The notes: generated from the sequence alone by a model not told the origin. 13,204 nt of DNA from JAGPUQ01 sp041594335 (GCA_041594335.1 JBFHML010000059.1:1-13204); one strand, 5' to 3'. Positions 1 to 6,961 are shown, counted from the first letter of the stretch. Translations and numbers: made by a program.

Positions 1-25
1 GCCCGGAATCCCGGGCTTTTTCTTT
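1..25 (+). terminator. Rho-independent terminator, possibly bidirectional
   Basis: GCCCGG at 1-6 pairs with CCGGGC at 11-16 around the four-base loop AATC, giving a perfect 6-bp GC stem that could extend left of the window. It is followed on the plus strand by T17-T21, a C, then T23-T25. This is a classic intrinsic terminator for a plus-strand gene ending left of the window. The hairpin also lies 26 bases past the stop of the minus-strand cargo gene, so it may end that transcript too; the bases after it on that strand are outside the window. Confidence 0.75.
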
Positions 26-41
26 GCTGTAGCGCCTTGGG

Positions 42-1055
42 TCAGGCCTGGTTGCGGCGTTTGCGCAGGCTAACCATCGCAAGTGCTCCCAGAAGCGCGG
101 TGAGCGCGACCAATGTCCACGAAGACAGGGTGGGAATGGCGCTAGGCGCAATCTCGCCGATTGGTGTTCCGCCTACGCCGGAGAACCCAAAGATGAAGGT
201 GTTGGGGCTGCCGTCCGCGCCTACTGCCGGATCGGCTGGGTCGGGTTTGCCCAAGGAATAAACCTCGGCCCCCACACTCCCGAGTGCGGCGAGTGCCGCG
301 TCCTGATTGTCCGCCGCGCCGTAGAACATGGTGAACGTGAAAGTTTCCCCAGCCGCGAGGGTGCCAAAATCGAAGTCGAGCAGCGCCCCGTGGTCTGCCG
401 GCCCGCTATCGGTGGCTTCGCCGGTGAACAGGATGGAGCTAGGGCCGGCGAAGGGGTCCGGGGTTGCAAAGCCATCATCGCTAGAAAAAATAACGCTGGT
501 GGCGCCGCCGGTGATCAGGGTCACCAGTTCGCTGAACTCCGTCGGTGGGACGTCCCAATCCATGGCGCGACGGTAACGCAGCTCCACATCGCTGCCCGAT
601 AGGTTTTCGATGCTGACGTTTACCTGATACAAAGCGGGCGTTGCCGACGGCGTAAAGTCATGCGTGACGCGCAACAGATCCGAACCATCGTTGATTCGCA
701 CGATCGAGGTGGCACTGTCCGCGCTGGCCACGAAGGAGTCGACGATGATGTTGTTGTCGCCCGAGCTTTCGCCAGCGTACCCTGATCGGCCGGACACTGC
801 GTCTCCCGCGCCCCAGCCCTCGCAGGCACACCCCGGAGTGATCGCTTCGCCGCTTGTCGGGACGTACCGCAACCCGACTCCGTCTACAGCCAAGTTTCCT
901 TCATCGTTAACGCCGATGTCGACGGTGCCATTGGAAATAACAGCGCCGGCAAAAGACAGCTGCGCCACCCCCATAGCGGCTGCAATAGCAACCCCCTGAA
1001 TGAAGTGATGCGTTTTGCTTCGGGTTTTTGCGTTGAGCGACATGTACGGATTCAT
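42..1055 (-). CDS. IPTL-CTERM sorting domain-containing secreted protein
   Basis: A 337-residue exported protein and the likely substrate of the exosortase H encoded upstream. It has a basic N-terminus, a hydrophobic stretch at about 18-35 and a plausible signal-peptidase site after SFA (residue 36). The mature part, about 270 residues, is rich in Gly, Ala, Asp, Ser and Thr and looks like an all-beta secreted domain. Landmarks are GCACEGWGA (75-83, the only two cysteines), YRRAMDWD (161-168), VGAEVYSLGKP (261-271) and NTFIFGFSGVGG (285-296). The tail is a textbook C-terminal sorting signal: IPTLSSW at 307-313, a hydrophobic helix, then RKRR at 331-334. The consensus Gly after Trp is Thr here. 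Start: ATG 1055 has AAAAGG directly abutting it; ATG 1043 (four residues shorter) has AAGGA at a more usual distance and may be the real start. The biochemical role of the ectodomain is unknown. Similar ectodomains seem to occur in other bacteria, but I cannot name the family. Confidence 0.9.
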   Translation of the reverse strand: MNPYMSLNAKTRSKTHHFIQGVAIAAAMGVAQLSFAGAVISNGTVDIGVNDEGNLAVDGVGLRYVPTSGEAITPGCACEGWGAGDAVSGRSGYAGESSGDNNIIVDSFVASADSATSIVRINDGSDLLRVTHDFTPSATPALYQVNVSIENLSGSDVELRYRRAMDWDVPPTEFSELVTLITGGATSVIFSSDDGFATPDPFAGPSSILFTGEATDSGPADHGALLDFDFGTLAAGETFTFTMFYGAADNQDAALAALGSVGAEVYSLGKPDPADPAVGADGSPNTFIFGFSGVGGTPIGEIAPSAIPTLSSWTLVALTALLGALAMVSLRKRRNQA

Positions 1056-1115
1056 CCTTTTGATTAATTGACGTTCTTGTACGGAATTGATGGGTGCGAC
1101 ACTGTCACGGTGGCC

Positions 1116-1143
1116 ATTCTAGTCAACGGAACCCAAGGGTCAA
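1116..1143 (-). promoter_or_regulatory. Candidate sigma-70 promoter of the IPTL-CTERM gene
   Basis: On the minus strand TTGACC (1143-1138) and TAGAAT (1121-1116) are separated by 16 bases, each matching the -35 or -10 consensus at five of six positions. Transcription would begin near 1109 and leave a leader of about 55 bases before the cargo gene. The -35 box overlaps the stop codon of the upstream membrane-protein gene. The cargo could therefore be transcribed independently of, and more strongly than, the sorting enzyme. Prediction from motif match only. Confidence 0.5.
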
Positions 1144-1754
1144 TGTCTCGGTGCGTCGTGGGGGGGAGTGCGCAGCGCGAGTTGATTCAGAAAAGTGCCA
1201 TGGCTGGCCAGCCAAACCACGAGCGGCATCACCATGGGCAGTAGCAACGATCCCAGCTGGTACCCCAGCGCGACGGCGTTGCGCGCCCAGGCATCCCAAG
1301 CTTGTTGTGCGACGAAAGCCCCGTGGGTTTCGAATACCAGGCTCTTGAGCTGAACCAGTATCATCGACGTCAGCTCTATGGCCAGGAGCACAGCCAAGCC
1401 GACGATCAGTCGCCGCGCTCGGTGTGGCTCGGGCGTCGCAAGTGCCAATGCGGCAAACAGCGGCAGCGAGTAGCTGTAGCTGAGTGGATTGGTGATAAAC
1501 CCGAGGTGCTCTCCCGATGGGGGATTGACGACCACTTGCCCGGCTGCCTCGCCGAAGTGAGAGATCAGGAGTAACTGCGCGCCGTGCAGGCGCAGATCTG
1601 CCACCGCTTCCGGCAGCCAGAGCGTCAGTAGGCCTTTTGCCGCCCAGGCGACGGGGGCCAGATGCCAAGGCGCGGTCAGAAACCAGATGGCAAAGGTGGC
1701 CGGCAGCCACAACAGCGTGCGCCCGATTAAGGCGTTCAGCGGGTTAGTCCGCAT
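1140..1754 (-). CDS. Exosortase H-associated membrane protein
   Basis: A 204-residue hydrophobic protein encoded directly downstream of xrtH. Hydrophobic segments lie at about residues 11-29, 92-107, 114-136 and 160-183, with a possible further one near 35-48. A polar loop at about 50-90 contains NPPSGEH and leads into the TNPLSYSYSLPLF motif. Genes of this type typically sit beside exosortase H and are named for that association; their biochemical role is not established. They may help the sortase fold, present substrate, or act on the anchored product. The chosen start, ATG 1754, lies inside the last 11 bases of xrtH, implying translational coupling. It gives MRTNPLNALIG, a natural beginning just before the first membrane segment. 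GTG 1769 would add five residues, and neither start has a clear ribosome-binding site. Identification rests mainly on neighbourhood and topology. Confidence 0.75.
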   Translation of the reverse strand: MRTNPLNALIGRTLLWLPATFAIWFLTAPWHLAPVAWAAKGLLTLWLPEAVADLRLHGAQLLLISHFGEAAGQVVVNPPSGEHLGFITNPLSYSYSLPLFAALALATPEPHRARRLIVGLAVLLAIELTSMILVQLKSLVFETHGAFVAQQAWDAWARNAVALGYQLGSLLLPMVMPLVVWLASHGTFLNQLALRTPPHDAPRH

Positions 1755-2244
1755 GAGCGGAGCCGTCACTGGCAGGAATAAAGCGAATCCAGACCAGGAA
1801 TACGATGAGCGCGTCCAGCATGATCAATGCCTGCCAGATATAGAGGTGTGCCCATTCGAACAGGGTCGCATTCCACAGCCCTAGGTAGTACAGGCTGATG
1901 ATGCGCGCCAAGTTCAAGCCCTGAATGGCCAAAAAGCCGGCCAGCAAACCCTTCAGTTTGTAAGCCCAGGGCGCAGGAAAGGCCACCACCGCCGCGAGCA
2001 GCACGATCATGGCTTCGACGCCGTTGCAACCGGGCTCGATGGAGACGCCAAAATTGCTGACGGCGCTGCGAATCACTTTGCCATTGACGATGATGTCGGC
2101 ATCGAACCACTGCATCAGCCAGCCGCTCAATTCGGCGAGCAGGGCGGTCCAAGGCAGGATCACGGTGCGCTGCACCGGCGCCAGCATTTCTAGCGCAAAT
2201 AGGGTGGTCAGCAGAACCAGAAATAACACCAGAAAACGCAGCAA
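1744..2244 (-). CDS. xrtH: Exosortase H (IPTL-CTERM-specific transpeptidase family)
   Basis: A 166-residue integral membrane protein of the exosortase/archaeosortase family, which recognises C-terminal sorting tags in the inner membrane and is thought to cleave and transfer the tagged protein. The family's catalytic triad is visible: Cys73 in EPGCNGVEA, Arg114 in LNLARIISLYYLG, and His133 in FEWAHLYIWQ. Hydrophobic helices occupy about 3-22, 76-92, 98-122 and 135-155. The short single-domain form and the IPTL-tagged protein encoded nearby support the XrtH type. The start is TTG 2244, preceded five bases upstream by GGGAGG, a strong ribosome-binding site that fixes this start. It overlaps the next gene and lies divergent to glnK. 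The rare start codon suggests modest enzyme levels. Confidence 0.88.
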   Translation of the reverse strand: MLRFLVLFLVLLTTLFALEMLAPVQRTVILPWTALLAELSGWLMQWFDADIIVNGKVIRSAVSNFGVSIEPGCNGVEAMIVLLAAVVAFPAPWAYKLKGLLAGFLAIQGLNLARIISLYYLGLWNATLFEWAHLYIWQALIMLDALIVFLVWIRFIPASDGSAHAD

Positions 2245-2469
2245 AAAATCCTCCCGGTCCCGCTGGCCAGCCCGGAATGGGCGAGCCTATGATACCAACG
2301 TACAGCTGTTCGAGTGCGTACGGTGGCCTTATTGAAGTGGTCGTGAGGAGAATGCCGCGGCGGGCCGCGTGGCGTTCCGGGCACAACCCGTGGTGATGTG
2401 CTTGGCCAGGCTCAAGGCCTGTGGTACAACTGTGCGCCTGCCGCGGGTCCTGGGATAGGGGAATAGTGC
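2245..2469. other. Divergent xrtH / glnK intergenic region
   Basis: This 225-base non-coding stretch separates the minus-strand sorting cassette from plus-strand glnK and must hold promoters for both. Toward xrtH there is a TATCAT -10-like hexamer (minus strand, within 2288-2293) but no convincing -35 box. An imperfect operator-like inverted repeat, CGTAC/GTACG (about 2299-2322), sits beside it. Toward glnK there is a weak promoter, listed separately. I found no convincing sigma-54 element of the kind often seen before nitrogen-regulated glnK genes. No RNA gene or small ORF with a good ribosome-binding site was seen. Confidence 0.45.
2402..2430 (+). promoter_or_regulatory. Weak candidate sigma-70 promoter for glnK
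   Basis: TTGGCC (2402-2407) and TACAAC (2425-2430) are spaced by 17 bases, each matching consensus at four of six positions. Transcription would start near 2437, leaving a leader of about 30 bases. A ribosome-binding-site-like AGGGGA lies seven bases before the glnK ATG. Spacing and placement are good, but the hexamers are poor. Confidence 0.3.
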
Positions 2470-2808
2470 ATGAAACTGGTAACCGCGATTATCAAGCCTT
2501 TCAAGCTCGACGATGTCCGCGAAGCCTTGGGGGGCATCGGTGTACAGGGGGTCACCGTAACCGAAGTGAAGGGGTTCGGACGGCAGAAAGGCCACACCGA
2601 ACTCTATCGCGGTGCGGAGTATGTGGTCGATTTTCTTCCGAAAGTACGGCTCGATATTGCTGTCGATGACGGCATGGTCGAAGGGGTGATCGACGCTATC
2701 ACTTCCGTGGCGCGCACGGGAAAGATTGGTGACGGCAAAATTTTTGTCACACCGCTCGAGCAGGTGATTCGTATTCGCACCGGCGAAACCGGTAGCGAGG
2801 CGGTATAA
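2470..2808 (+). CDS. glnK: P-II family nitrogen regulator (GlnK/GlnB)
   Basis: A full-length 112-residue PII signalling protein, a trimer that binds ATP/ADP and 2-oxoglutarate and reports nitrogen and carbon status to targets such as the ammonium channel AmtB, the adenylyltransferase and NtrB. The sequence is nearly canonical: the start resembles E. coli GlnK (MKLVTAIIKPFKL), the T-loop spans about 37-55 with YRGAEY at 46-51, and Tyr51 is the conserved uridylylation site. Lys58 and the nucleotide-binding TGKIGDGKIFV segment (83-93) follow, ending with the conserved RIRTGE. Asp54 resembles GlnB rather than E. coli GlnK, so the GlnK/GlnB label is not certain. There is no amtB or glnA beside it. 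The next gene is gspE, 172 bases downstream on the same strand. Confidence 0.95.
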   Translation: MKLVTAIIKPFKLDDVREALGGIGVQGVTVTEVKGFGRQKGHTELYRGAEYVVDFLPKVRLDIAVDDGMVEGVIDAITSVARTGKIGDGKIFVTPLEQVIRIRTGETGSEAV

Positions 2809-2833
2809 CCGCCGCGCTACGTGCGCAGGGCGG
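2809..2833 (+). other. GC-rich hairpin immediately after glnK stop
   Basis: CCGCC (2809-2813) pairs with GGCGG (2829-2833) and the inner GCGC (2814-2817) pairs with GCGC (2823-2826). This gives a nine-base-pair stem with loop TACGT and a two-base bulge. It begins on the base after the TAA stop. No T-run follows, so it is not a normal intrinsic terminator. It may protect the glnK mRNA 3' end or attenuate readthrough into the T2SS operon. Confidence 0.45.
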
Positions 2834-2980
2834 TGCTGGCAGATGCCGGTGCTGGTCCGATGGCGCTGCGCGCCACCCAGTTAGTATTTAGGTGCCTATT
2901 CCAGATTCATGCCACCGCGCAGGTGGTTGCGACGCGTATTGCGCACTCAAAGGTACCGCTGCTTCCGTGATGACGACCCT

Positions 2981-4717
2981 ATGACCAGTGCCGCCGAGGT
3001 TGTACAGGCCGGGGCGCAACGCCAACGTATCGGTGAAATGCTGGTGCGTGAAGGCAAGCTATCGCCCCGTGATCTTGAGCAAGCGTTAGCTGCTCAACGG
3101 GAAATGGGGGATTTGCTCGGTCGGGTACTGGTGCGATTGGGCCTGCTGTCCGAAACCGACGTTGCCCAGGCCCTCGCGCACCAGCTCAACGTTCCCTTAA
3201 TTCCTGCCGCGGAATTTCCGGTGGAGCCGGTTCCGGTAGCCGGCCTCAGCCCAGAGTATCTCCTCAGCCACGGGGTGTTGCCATTGGCCGCTGCCGATGG
3301 CGAATTGCGCGCGGCCATGGCGGTGCCTCAGGATGCCTTTCTTCACAAGGCATTGCAGTTGGCCACCGGGCTTCGCGTGCAGCCGGCGCTGGCGTTGGAG
3401 AGCGAACTCCTCCAAGCGCTCGACCGGTTGTATGGGGAGCCTGAACCCGAAGCGGAAGAAGAGCCCGATGCTGCCGACGCTTTTGCTGGCGCATTGGGGG
3501 GCGATAGCGAATTTGTCGAGCACCTGAAGGATCTGGCGTCCGAAGCCCCAGTGATCCGCTTGGTCAATCAATTGATTGCGCGTGTGGTGGACCTGCGCGC
3601 CTCGGACATTCACCTGGAACCCTTCGATGACGGGCTGCATCTGCGCTATCGCGTCGATGGCGTGCTGCAGGAGGCCGAGGTGGTTTCCAACCAGTTGGCC
3701 GCAGCGGTGAGCTCACGGATCAAGTTGCTCGCCCACCTCAACATCGCTGAGCGGCGCTTGCCGCAGGATGGGCGCATCAAGACGCGCGTCAAAGGACACG
3801 AGCTTGATCTGCGGGTGTCCACCTTGCCCACCGTATATGGGGAAAGTGTGGTGATGCGGGTGCTTGATCGCGCGAGTATCCGGCTTGATCTCGAAACCAT
3901 GGGCTTTGCATCGGATAATCTGGCCCGTTACCGCGCGTTGATCGACCGCCCCCACGGTATTCTGTTGGTGACGGGCCCTACCGGCTCGGGCAAGACCACT
4001 ACGCTCTATGCCTCGCTCGCCAAGCTGGATGCTCCATCGCTCAAGATCGTTACCGTGGAGGATCCGGTCGAATACCAGCTTGACGGGATCAATCAGGTAC
4101 AGGTGCTACCGCAAATCGGTCTGACCTTCGCCCATGCGCTGCGCTCTATTCTCCGCCAGGATCCGGACATTATTATGATCGGTGAGATGCGCGACACCGA
4201 GACCGCACAGATCGCGGTGCAATCGTCGCTTACCGGTCACCTGGTGTTGTCCACCCTGCACACCAACACGGCCGTCGGCGCCATCATCCGCCTCGAGGAC
4301 ATGGGGGTTGAGCGGTACCTCATTACCTCGACCGTGAACGGCGTGCTGTCCCAACGCTTGGTGCGGCGGCTTTGCCCCCACTGCCGAGAGCCGGAGACCC
4401 TGCCGCCCGCTGCCTTGCAGCAGGCTGGCTTGGATCGTCTGGCCGTAGAGCAAGACCTCGATCTACATACCGCTCGAGGGTGTGGCCAGTGCAAGCACAC
4501 CGGTTACCTGGGGCGCACCGCTATCCATGAACTTTTCGTCATGGATGACGCTGCGCACCGCGCCATTTTGGATGGTGCCGATGCCACCACCCTGCATCAG
4601 GTGGCGCGACGCGGCGGTATGCTGACCCTCTATGAAGACGGCTTGCGCAAGGTTGCGGCGGGGGAGACCTCGCTCGAAGAATTGCTGCGGGTGACCCAGG
4701 ATCAGGGCAGTGGCTGA
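2981..4717 (+). CDS. gspE: Type II secretion system assembly ATPase GspE
   Basis: Cytoplasmic hexameric ATPase that powers pseudopilus assembly through GspL and GspF. At 578 residues it is a normal family length. An N-terminal MshEN/T2SSE_N domain (about 14-145, RIGEML and LLGRVLVRLGLLSE) is followed by an acidic linker (about 150-170) and the catalytic core. The core shows Walker A GPTGSGKTT (332-340, Lys338), Walker B DPDIIMIGEMRD (394-405) with catalytic-type Glu402, and the His box TGHLVLSTLHTN (418-429). The zinc-binding tetracysteine is intact: Cys465, Cys468, Cys501 and Cys504. The frame is open back to ATG 2909, but that 24-residue Arg-rich extension is unlike the family, so ATG 2981 is preferred. 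Neither start has a clear ribosome-binding site. The stop overlaps gspF by eight bases. Confidence 0.96.
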   Translation: MTSAAEVVQAGAQRQRIGEMLVREGKLSPRDLEQALAAQREMGDLLGRVLVRLGLLSETDVAQALAHQLNVPLIPAAEFPVEPVPVAGLSPEYLLSHGVLPLAAADGELRAAMAVPQDAFLHKALQLATGLRVQPALALESELLQALDRLYGEPEPEAEEEPDAADAFAGALGGDSEFVEHLKDLASEAPVIRLVNQLIARVVDLRASDIHLEPFDDGLHLRYRVDGVLQEAEVVSNQLAAAVSSRIKLLAHLNIAERRLPQDGRIKTRVKGHELDLRVSTLPTVYGESVVMRVLDRASIRLDLETMGFASDNLARYRALIDRPHGILLVTGPTGSGKTTTLYASLAKLDAPSLKIVTVEDPVEYQLDGINQVQVLPQIGLTFAHALRSILRQDPDIIMIGEMRDTETAQIAVQSSLTGHLVLSTLHTNTAVGAIIRLEDMGVERYLITSTVNGVLSQRLVRRLCPHCREPETLPPAALQQAGLDRLAVEQDLDLHTARGCGQCKHTGYLGRTAIHELFVMDDAAHRAILDGADATTLHQVARRGGMLTLYEDGLRKVAAGETSLEELLRVTQDQGSG

Positions 4718-5951
4718 ATTCGCGTATCGTGCCGCTGATGCCAAGGGGGGTACGAGAAATGGCTCTTTGCAGGCAGCCAGCCGGGAGGCGGCGCTGCGTC
4801 AGCTGCGGGCGCAGGGGCTGACGCCACTGCGTCTGGTCGAAGGGGCGAGCGGGGCGACAGCGGTGGCGTCCGCGGGCGTGGTGCCCGCGCCACGGGCACG
4901 GCGGCGGCGCGATCGCGGACCCAATGCCGCGGATGTTCATCATACGACCAGCGAATTGGCGGTTATGCTGCGGGCTGGGTTGCCATTGGATCGCGCATTG
5001 CGCATCCAGGCCGGCATGAGCGGCAAGCCCTCGCTGACCGCATTGCTCGAAGATTTGCTGAAGTCCGTTAAGGGTGGAAAAGGGTTGAGTCAGGCGCTCG
5101 CGCCGCACCGCCAGCTGTTTGGCGACTTCTACATCAATATGGTGCGTTCGGGTGAGGCTGGGGGTCACCTGGGGGAGGTGATGGAACGCCTCGCCGAGCA
5201 CCTGGAACGCTTGCGGGCACTGCGCGAAAGCGTGATTTCTGCACTGATTTATCCGGCGATTTTGGTGGTCGTGGCGGTGATCTCCGTGGTGCTGATGCTG
5301 GGATTCGTGGTCCCCCAGTTCGAGACCCTGTTTGCCGATCTCGGAGAGGGGCTTCCGGTGCCGACCCGGATGATCGTTGCGCTCGGGCACCTCATCGGTG
5401 ATTGGGGTTGGTTGTTGGCGTTACTGGGGGGTGGCGGCGTGTGGTTGGCGCGGCGCTGGCTGGCGACCGAAGGCGGATTGCAATGGCGCGATTCCTATGC
5501 GTTGCGTTTGCCCGTGTTTGGTGAGGTGGTGCGCAAATACGAAATTACGCGATTCGCCCGCAGTCTGGGTACCTTACTCGGTAACGGGGTGCCGATCGTG
5601 ACCGCGGTCGGGATCGCAAATGACACCATGGGAAACCGGAAGCTGCGCGCTGCCATGGAGGGTATAGTGCCGAGCATCAAGCAGGGCGGGCGGCTGGCTG
5701 ACGCGCTGGAAAATACGGGATTGTTCACCCCGCTGGCACTGAACATGGTGCGTTTGGGAGAGGAGACGGGGGGATTGGATGCCATGCTGCTCGAACTCGC
5801 TCGGGTGCATGACGGTGAAGTGCAGGCCGGTGTTAAGCGCGCCCTGACCTTGGTGGAGCCAGTGTTGATTCTCACGCTGGGTGCGGTGATCGCCGCGATC
5901 ATCGTTTCCATTCTGATGGGGATTCTGGCGGTCAACGAGCTGGCCATTTAG
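4710..5951 (+). CDS. gspF: Type II secretion system inner membrane platform protein GspF
   Basis: Polytopic inner-membrane protein (413 residues) at the centre of the assembly platform, thought to transmit GspE ATPase motion to the pseudopilus. It opens with the usual cytoplasmic strand EFAYRAAD and shows the duplicated T2SSF helical domain (about 75-200 and 275-400). Both copies carry the family pattern: MVRSGEAGGHLGEVMERL in the first and MVRLGEETGGLDAMLLEL in the second. Hydrophobic segments lie at about 178-203, 224-248 and 385-408, the normal three-helix topology. A basic and Ala-rich linker (about 48-72, with RARRRRDR) separates the N-terminal strand from the first domain. The start is GTG 4710, inside the end of gspE. 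It is followed by the only large gap in the operon, 102 bases. Confidence 0.96.
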   Translation: MAEFAYRAADAKGGTRNGSLQAASREAALRQLRAQGLTPLRLVEGASGATAVASAGVVPAPRARRRRDRGPNAADVHHTTSELAVMLRAGLPLDRALRIQAGMSGKPSLTALLEDLLKSVKGGKGLSQALAPHRQLFGDFYINMVRSGEAGGHLGEVMERLAEHLERLRALRESVISALIYPAILVVVAVISVVLMLGFVVPQFETLFADLGEGLPVPTRMIVALGHLIGDWGWLLALLGGGGVWLARRWLATEGGLQWRDSYALRLPVFGEVVRKYEITRFARSLGTLLGNGVPIVTAVGIANDTMGNRKLRAAMEGIVPSIKQGGRLADALENTGLFTPLALNMVRLGEETGGLDAMLLELARVHDGEVQAGVKRALTLVEPVLILTLGAVIAAIIVSILMGILAVNELAI

Positions 5952-6053
5952 CCTTGCCGTAAGTGCCGGCTGAGACAGCGGGTTTGCTTGCTACGGACAC
6001 CAGGGCGACAGAATCTGCCATTGGTTTTTCATTTCAACAACTAGGGGTCGTTC
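5952..6053 (+). promoter_or_regulatory. gspF-gspG spacer with small hairpin and strong RBS
   Basis: This is the only substantial non-coding gap within the T2SS operon. GCTG (5969-5972) pairs with CAGC (5976-5979) around AGA; after a G-G mismatch two further C-G pairs extend the stem. A mildly T-rich stretch follows. The spacer ends in AGGGG six bases before the gspG ATG, the clearest ribosome-binding site in the T2SS operon. Together this fits an mRNA-processing or internal initiation point that boosts the major pseudopilin, but no good -35/-10 pair was found. Confidence 0.35.
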
Positions 6054-6479
6054 ATGCGTCACACCAATGCCCGCCGCGCACGAGGCTTCACTCTGATCGA
6101 GCTGTTGGTGGTGCTCGCCATCCTGGGTTTGTTGGCCGGGCTGGTAGGACCGCGGGTGCTCAGTCAATTGGGCGGCGCGAAAACCAAGACGGCTGCCGTA
6201 CAGATTCGGGATTTGGAGCAGGCGACCGAACTGTTTAAGCTCGACGTCGGGCGTTTTCCGACGAGTCAGGAAGGGTTGGAAGCACTGGTTGCGGCTCCGC
6301 CTGCGGCCACCGGCTGGAATGGTCCCTACCTGCGTAAGGGCCTGCCGGATGATCCCTGGGGCAATCCGTACCATTACGAATCACCCGGCCGCAACGGCGA
6401 TGTCGATATCTATAGCCTGGGTGCCGACAACTCCCCCGGCGGTGAGGGCGAGAACGCCGATATCGGCAACTGGCAGTGA
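6054..6479 (+). CDS. gspG: Type II secretion system major pseudopilin GspG
   Basis: The main subunit of the periplasmic pseudopilus (141 residues as precursor). A short basic leader ends RARG, with prepilin-peptidase cleavage expected between Gly11 and Phe12. The mature N-terminus FTLIE carries the conserved Glu at position +5 (Glu16) and a hydrophobic helix to about residue 35. The C-terminal half has the conserved GWNGPYLRKGLPDDPWGNPY segment. It ends with the calcium-binding loop SLGADN...ENADIGNW, whose Asp125 and Asp136 (mature 114 and 125) correspond to the calcium ligands known in the family. Length and ending are typical. The prepilin peptidase that must process it is not encoded in the window. 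Confidence 0.97.
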   Translation: MRHTNARRARGFTLIELLVVLAILGLLAGLVGPRVLSQLGGAKTKTAAVQIRDLEQATELFKLDVGRFPTSQEGLEALVAAPPAATGWNGPYLRKGLPDDPWGNPYHYESPGRNGDVDIYSLGADNSPGGEGENADIGNWQ

Positions 6480-6961
6480 CGAGCGGGCGTTCCCTCTCGC
6501 TGTCGGAGGCGGGTCGGGGCGCCGGCTTTACCCTGCTCGAACTGCTAGTCGCCATTGCGGTGGCGGCGCTGGTGCTCGCTACCGCGCCCCCGTTGCTATC
6601 GCGCGGGTTCGAGGCGATGGAGTACCGCAGTACTGTGCGTGAGTTGGTTGCGGAGCTGAAGGGTGCCCGGCGCAGAGCCATGGAGACTGGCCGAAGCGTT
6701 GCCTTCACTGTGGACACCGAGGCGCGCCGCTTTGGTGTGGACGGTAGGCTCGCGGGCGATATTCCCGCCGAGCTGATCGTGCAGCTGACTGTTGCCGACG
6801 CCGAGGTCGTCGATCCGAGCCGGGGGTCGATTCGGTTTTACCCTGACGGGAGTGCCACTGGCGGCAGTATTCAGCTTTTGCGGCCGGCTGGTGGCGGCGT
6901 GCGATTGCGGGTCGATTGGTTGTTGGGTCGAATCAGTCAAGAGCCGCCGGAGCTTCCATGA
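6476..6961 (+). CDS. gspH: Type II secretion system minor pseudopilin GspH
   Basis: A minor pseudopilin (161 residues) that joins the pseudopilus tip region. GTG 6476 overlaps the gspG stop in a GTGA junction, so translation is probably coupled. The leader is somewhat long (17 residues, with Glu11) and ends GAG; cleavage before Phe18 gives FTLLE with the +5 Glu at residue 22, then a hydrophobic helix to about 40. The globular part has a GspH-like beta-rich domain, including KGARRRAMETGRSVAFTVD and, near the C-terminus, SIRFYPDGSATGG, a pattern typical of GspH/FimT proteins. It overlaps gspI by ATGA. Confidence 0.93.
   Translation: MTSGRSLSLSEAGRGAGFTLLELLVAIAVAALVLATAPPLLSRGFEAMEYRSTVRELVAELKGARRRAMETGRSVAFTVDTEARRFGVDGRLAGDIPAELIVQLTVADAEVVDPSRGSIRFYPDGSATGGSIQLLRPAGGGVRLRVDWLLGRISQEPPELP

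Noticed and set aside
1094..1105. Short palindrome GACACTGTC in the cargo gene leader
   Set aside because: Only four base pairs around one base; too short to support as an operator without comparison to relatives.
1123..1710. 195-codon frame on the minus strand
   Set aside because: Same strand but a different frame within the exosortase-associated membrane protein gene; Arg/Ala-rich and without membrane segments or motifs.
1766..2386. 206-codon frame on the minus strand
   Set aside because: Alternative frame over xrtH. It lacks the Cys/Arg/His triad and any hydrophobic pattern; the xrtH frame is clearly the coding one.
2413..2440. Possible sigma-54 promoter before glnK
   Set aside because: A GG...GC pair in TGGTACAACTGTGC has nine rather than ten intervening bases and poor flanking matches to the -24/-12 consensus.
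2909..2980. 24-residue N-terminal extension of GspE
   Set aside because: Arg-rich, no ribosome-binding site, unlike GspE N-termini; the family domain begins soon after ATG 2981.
4539..5390. 283-codon open frame on the minus strand
   Set aside because: Antisense to gspE and gspF. The product is His/Gln/Arg/Pro-rich with no recognisable motif or ribosome-binding site.
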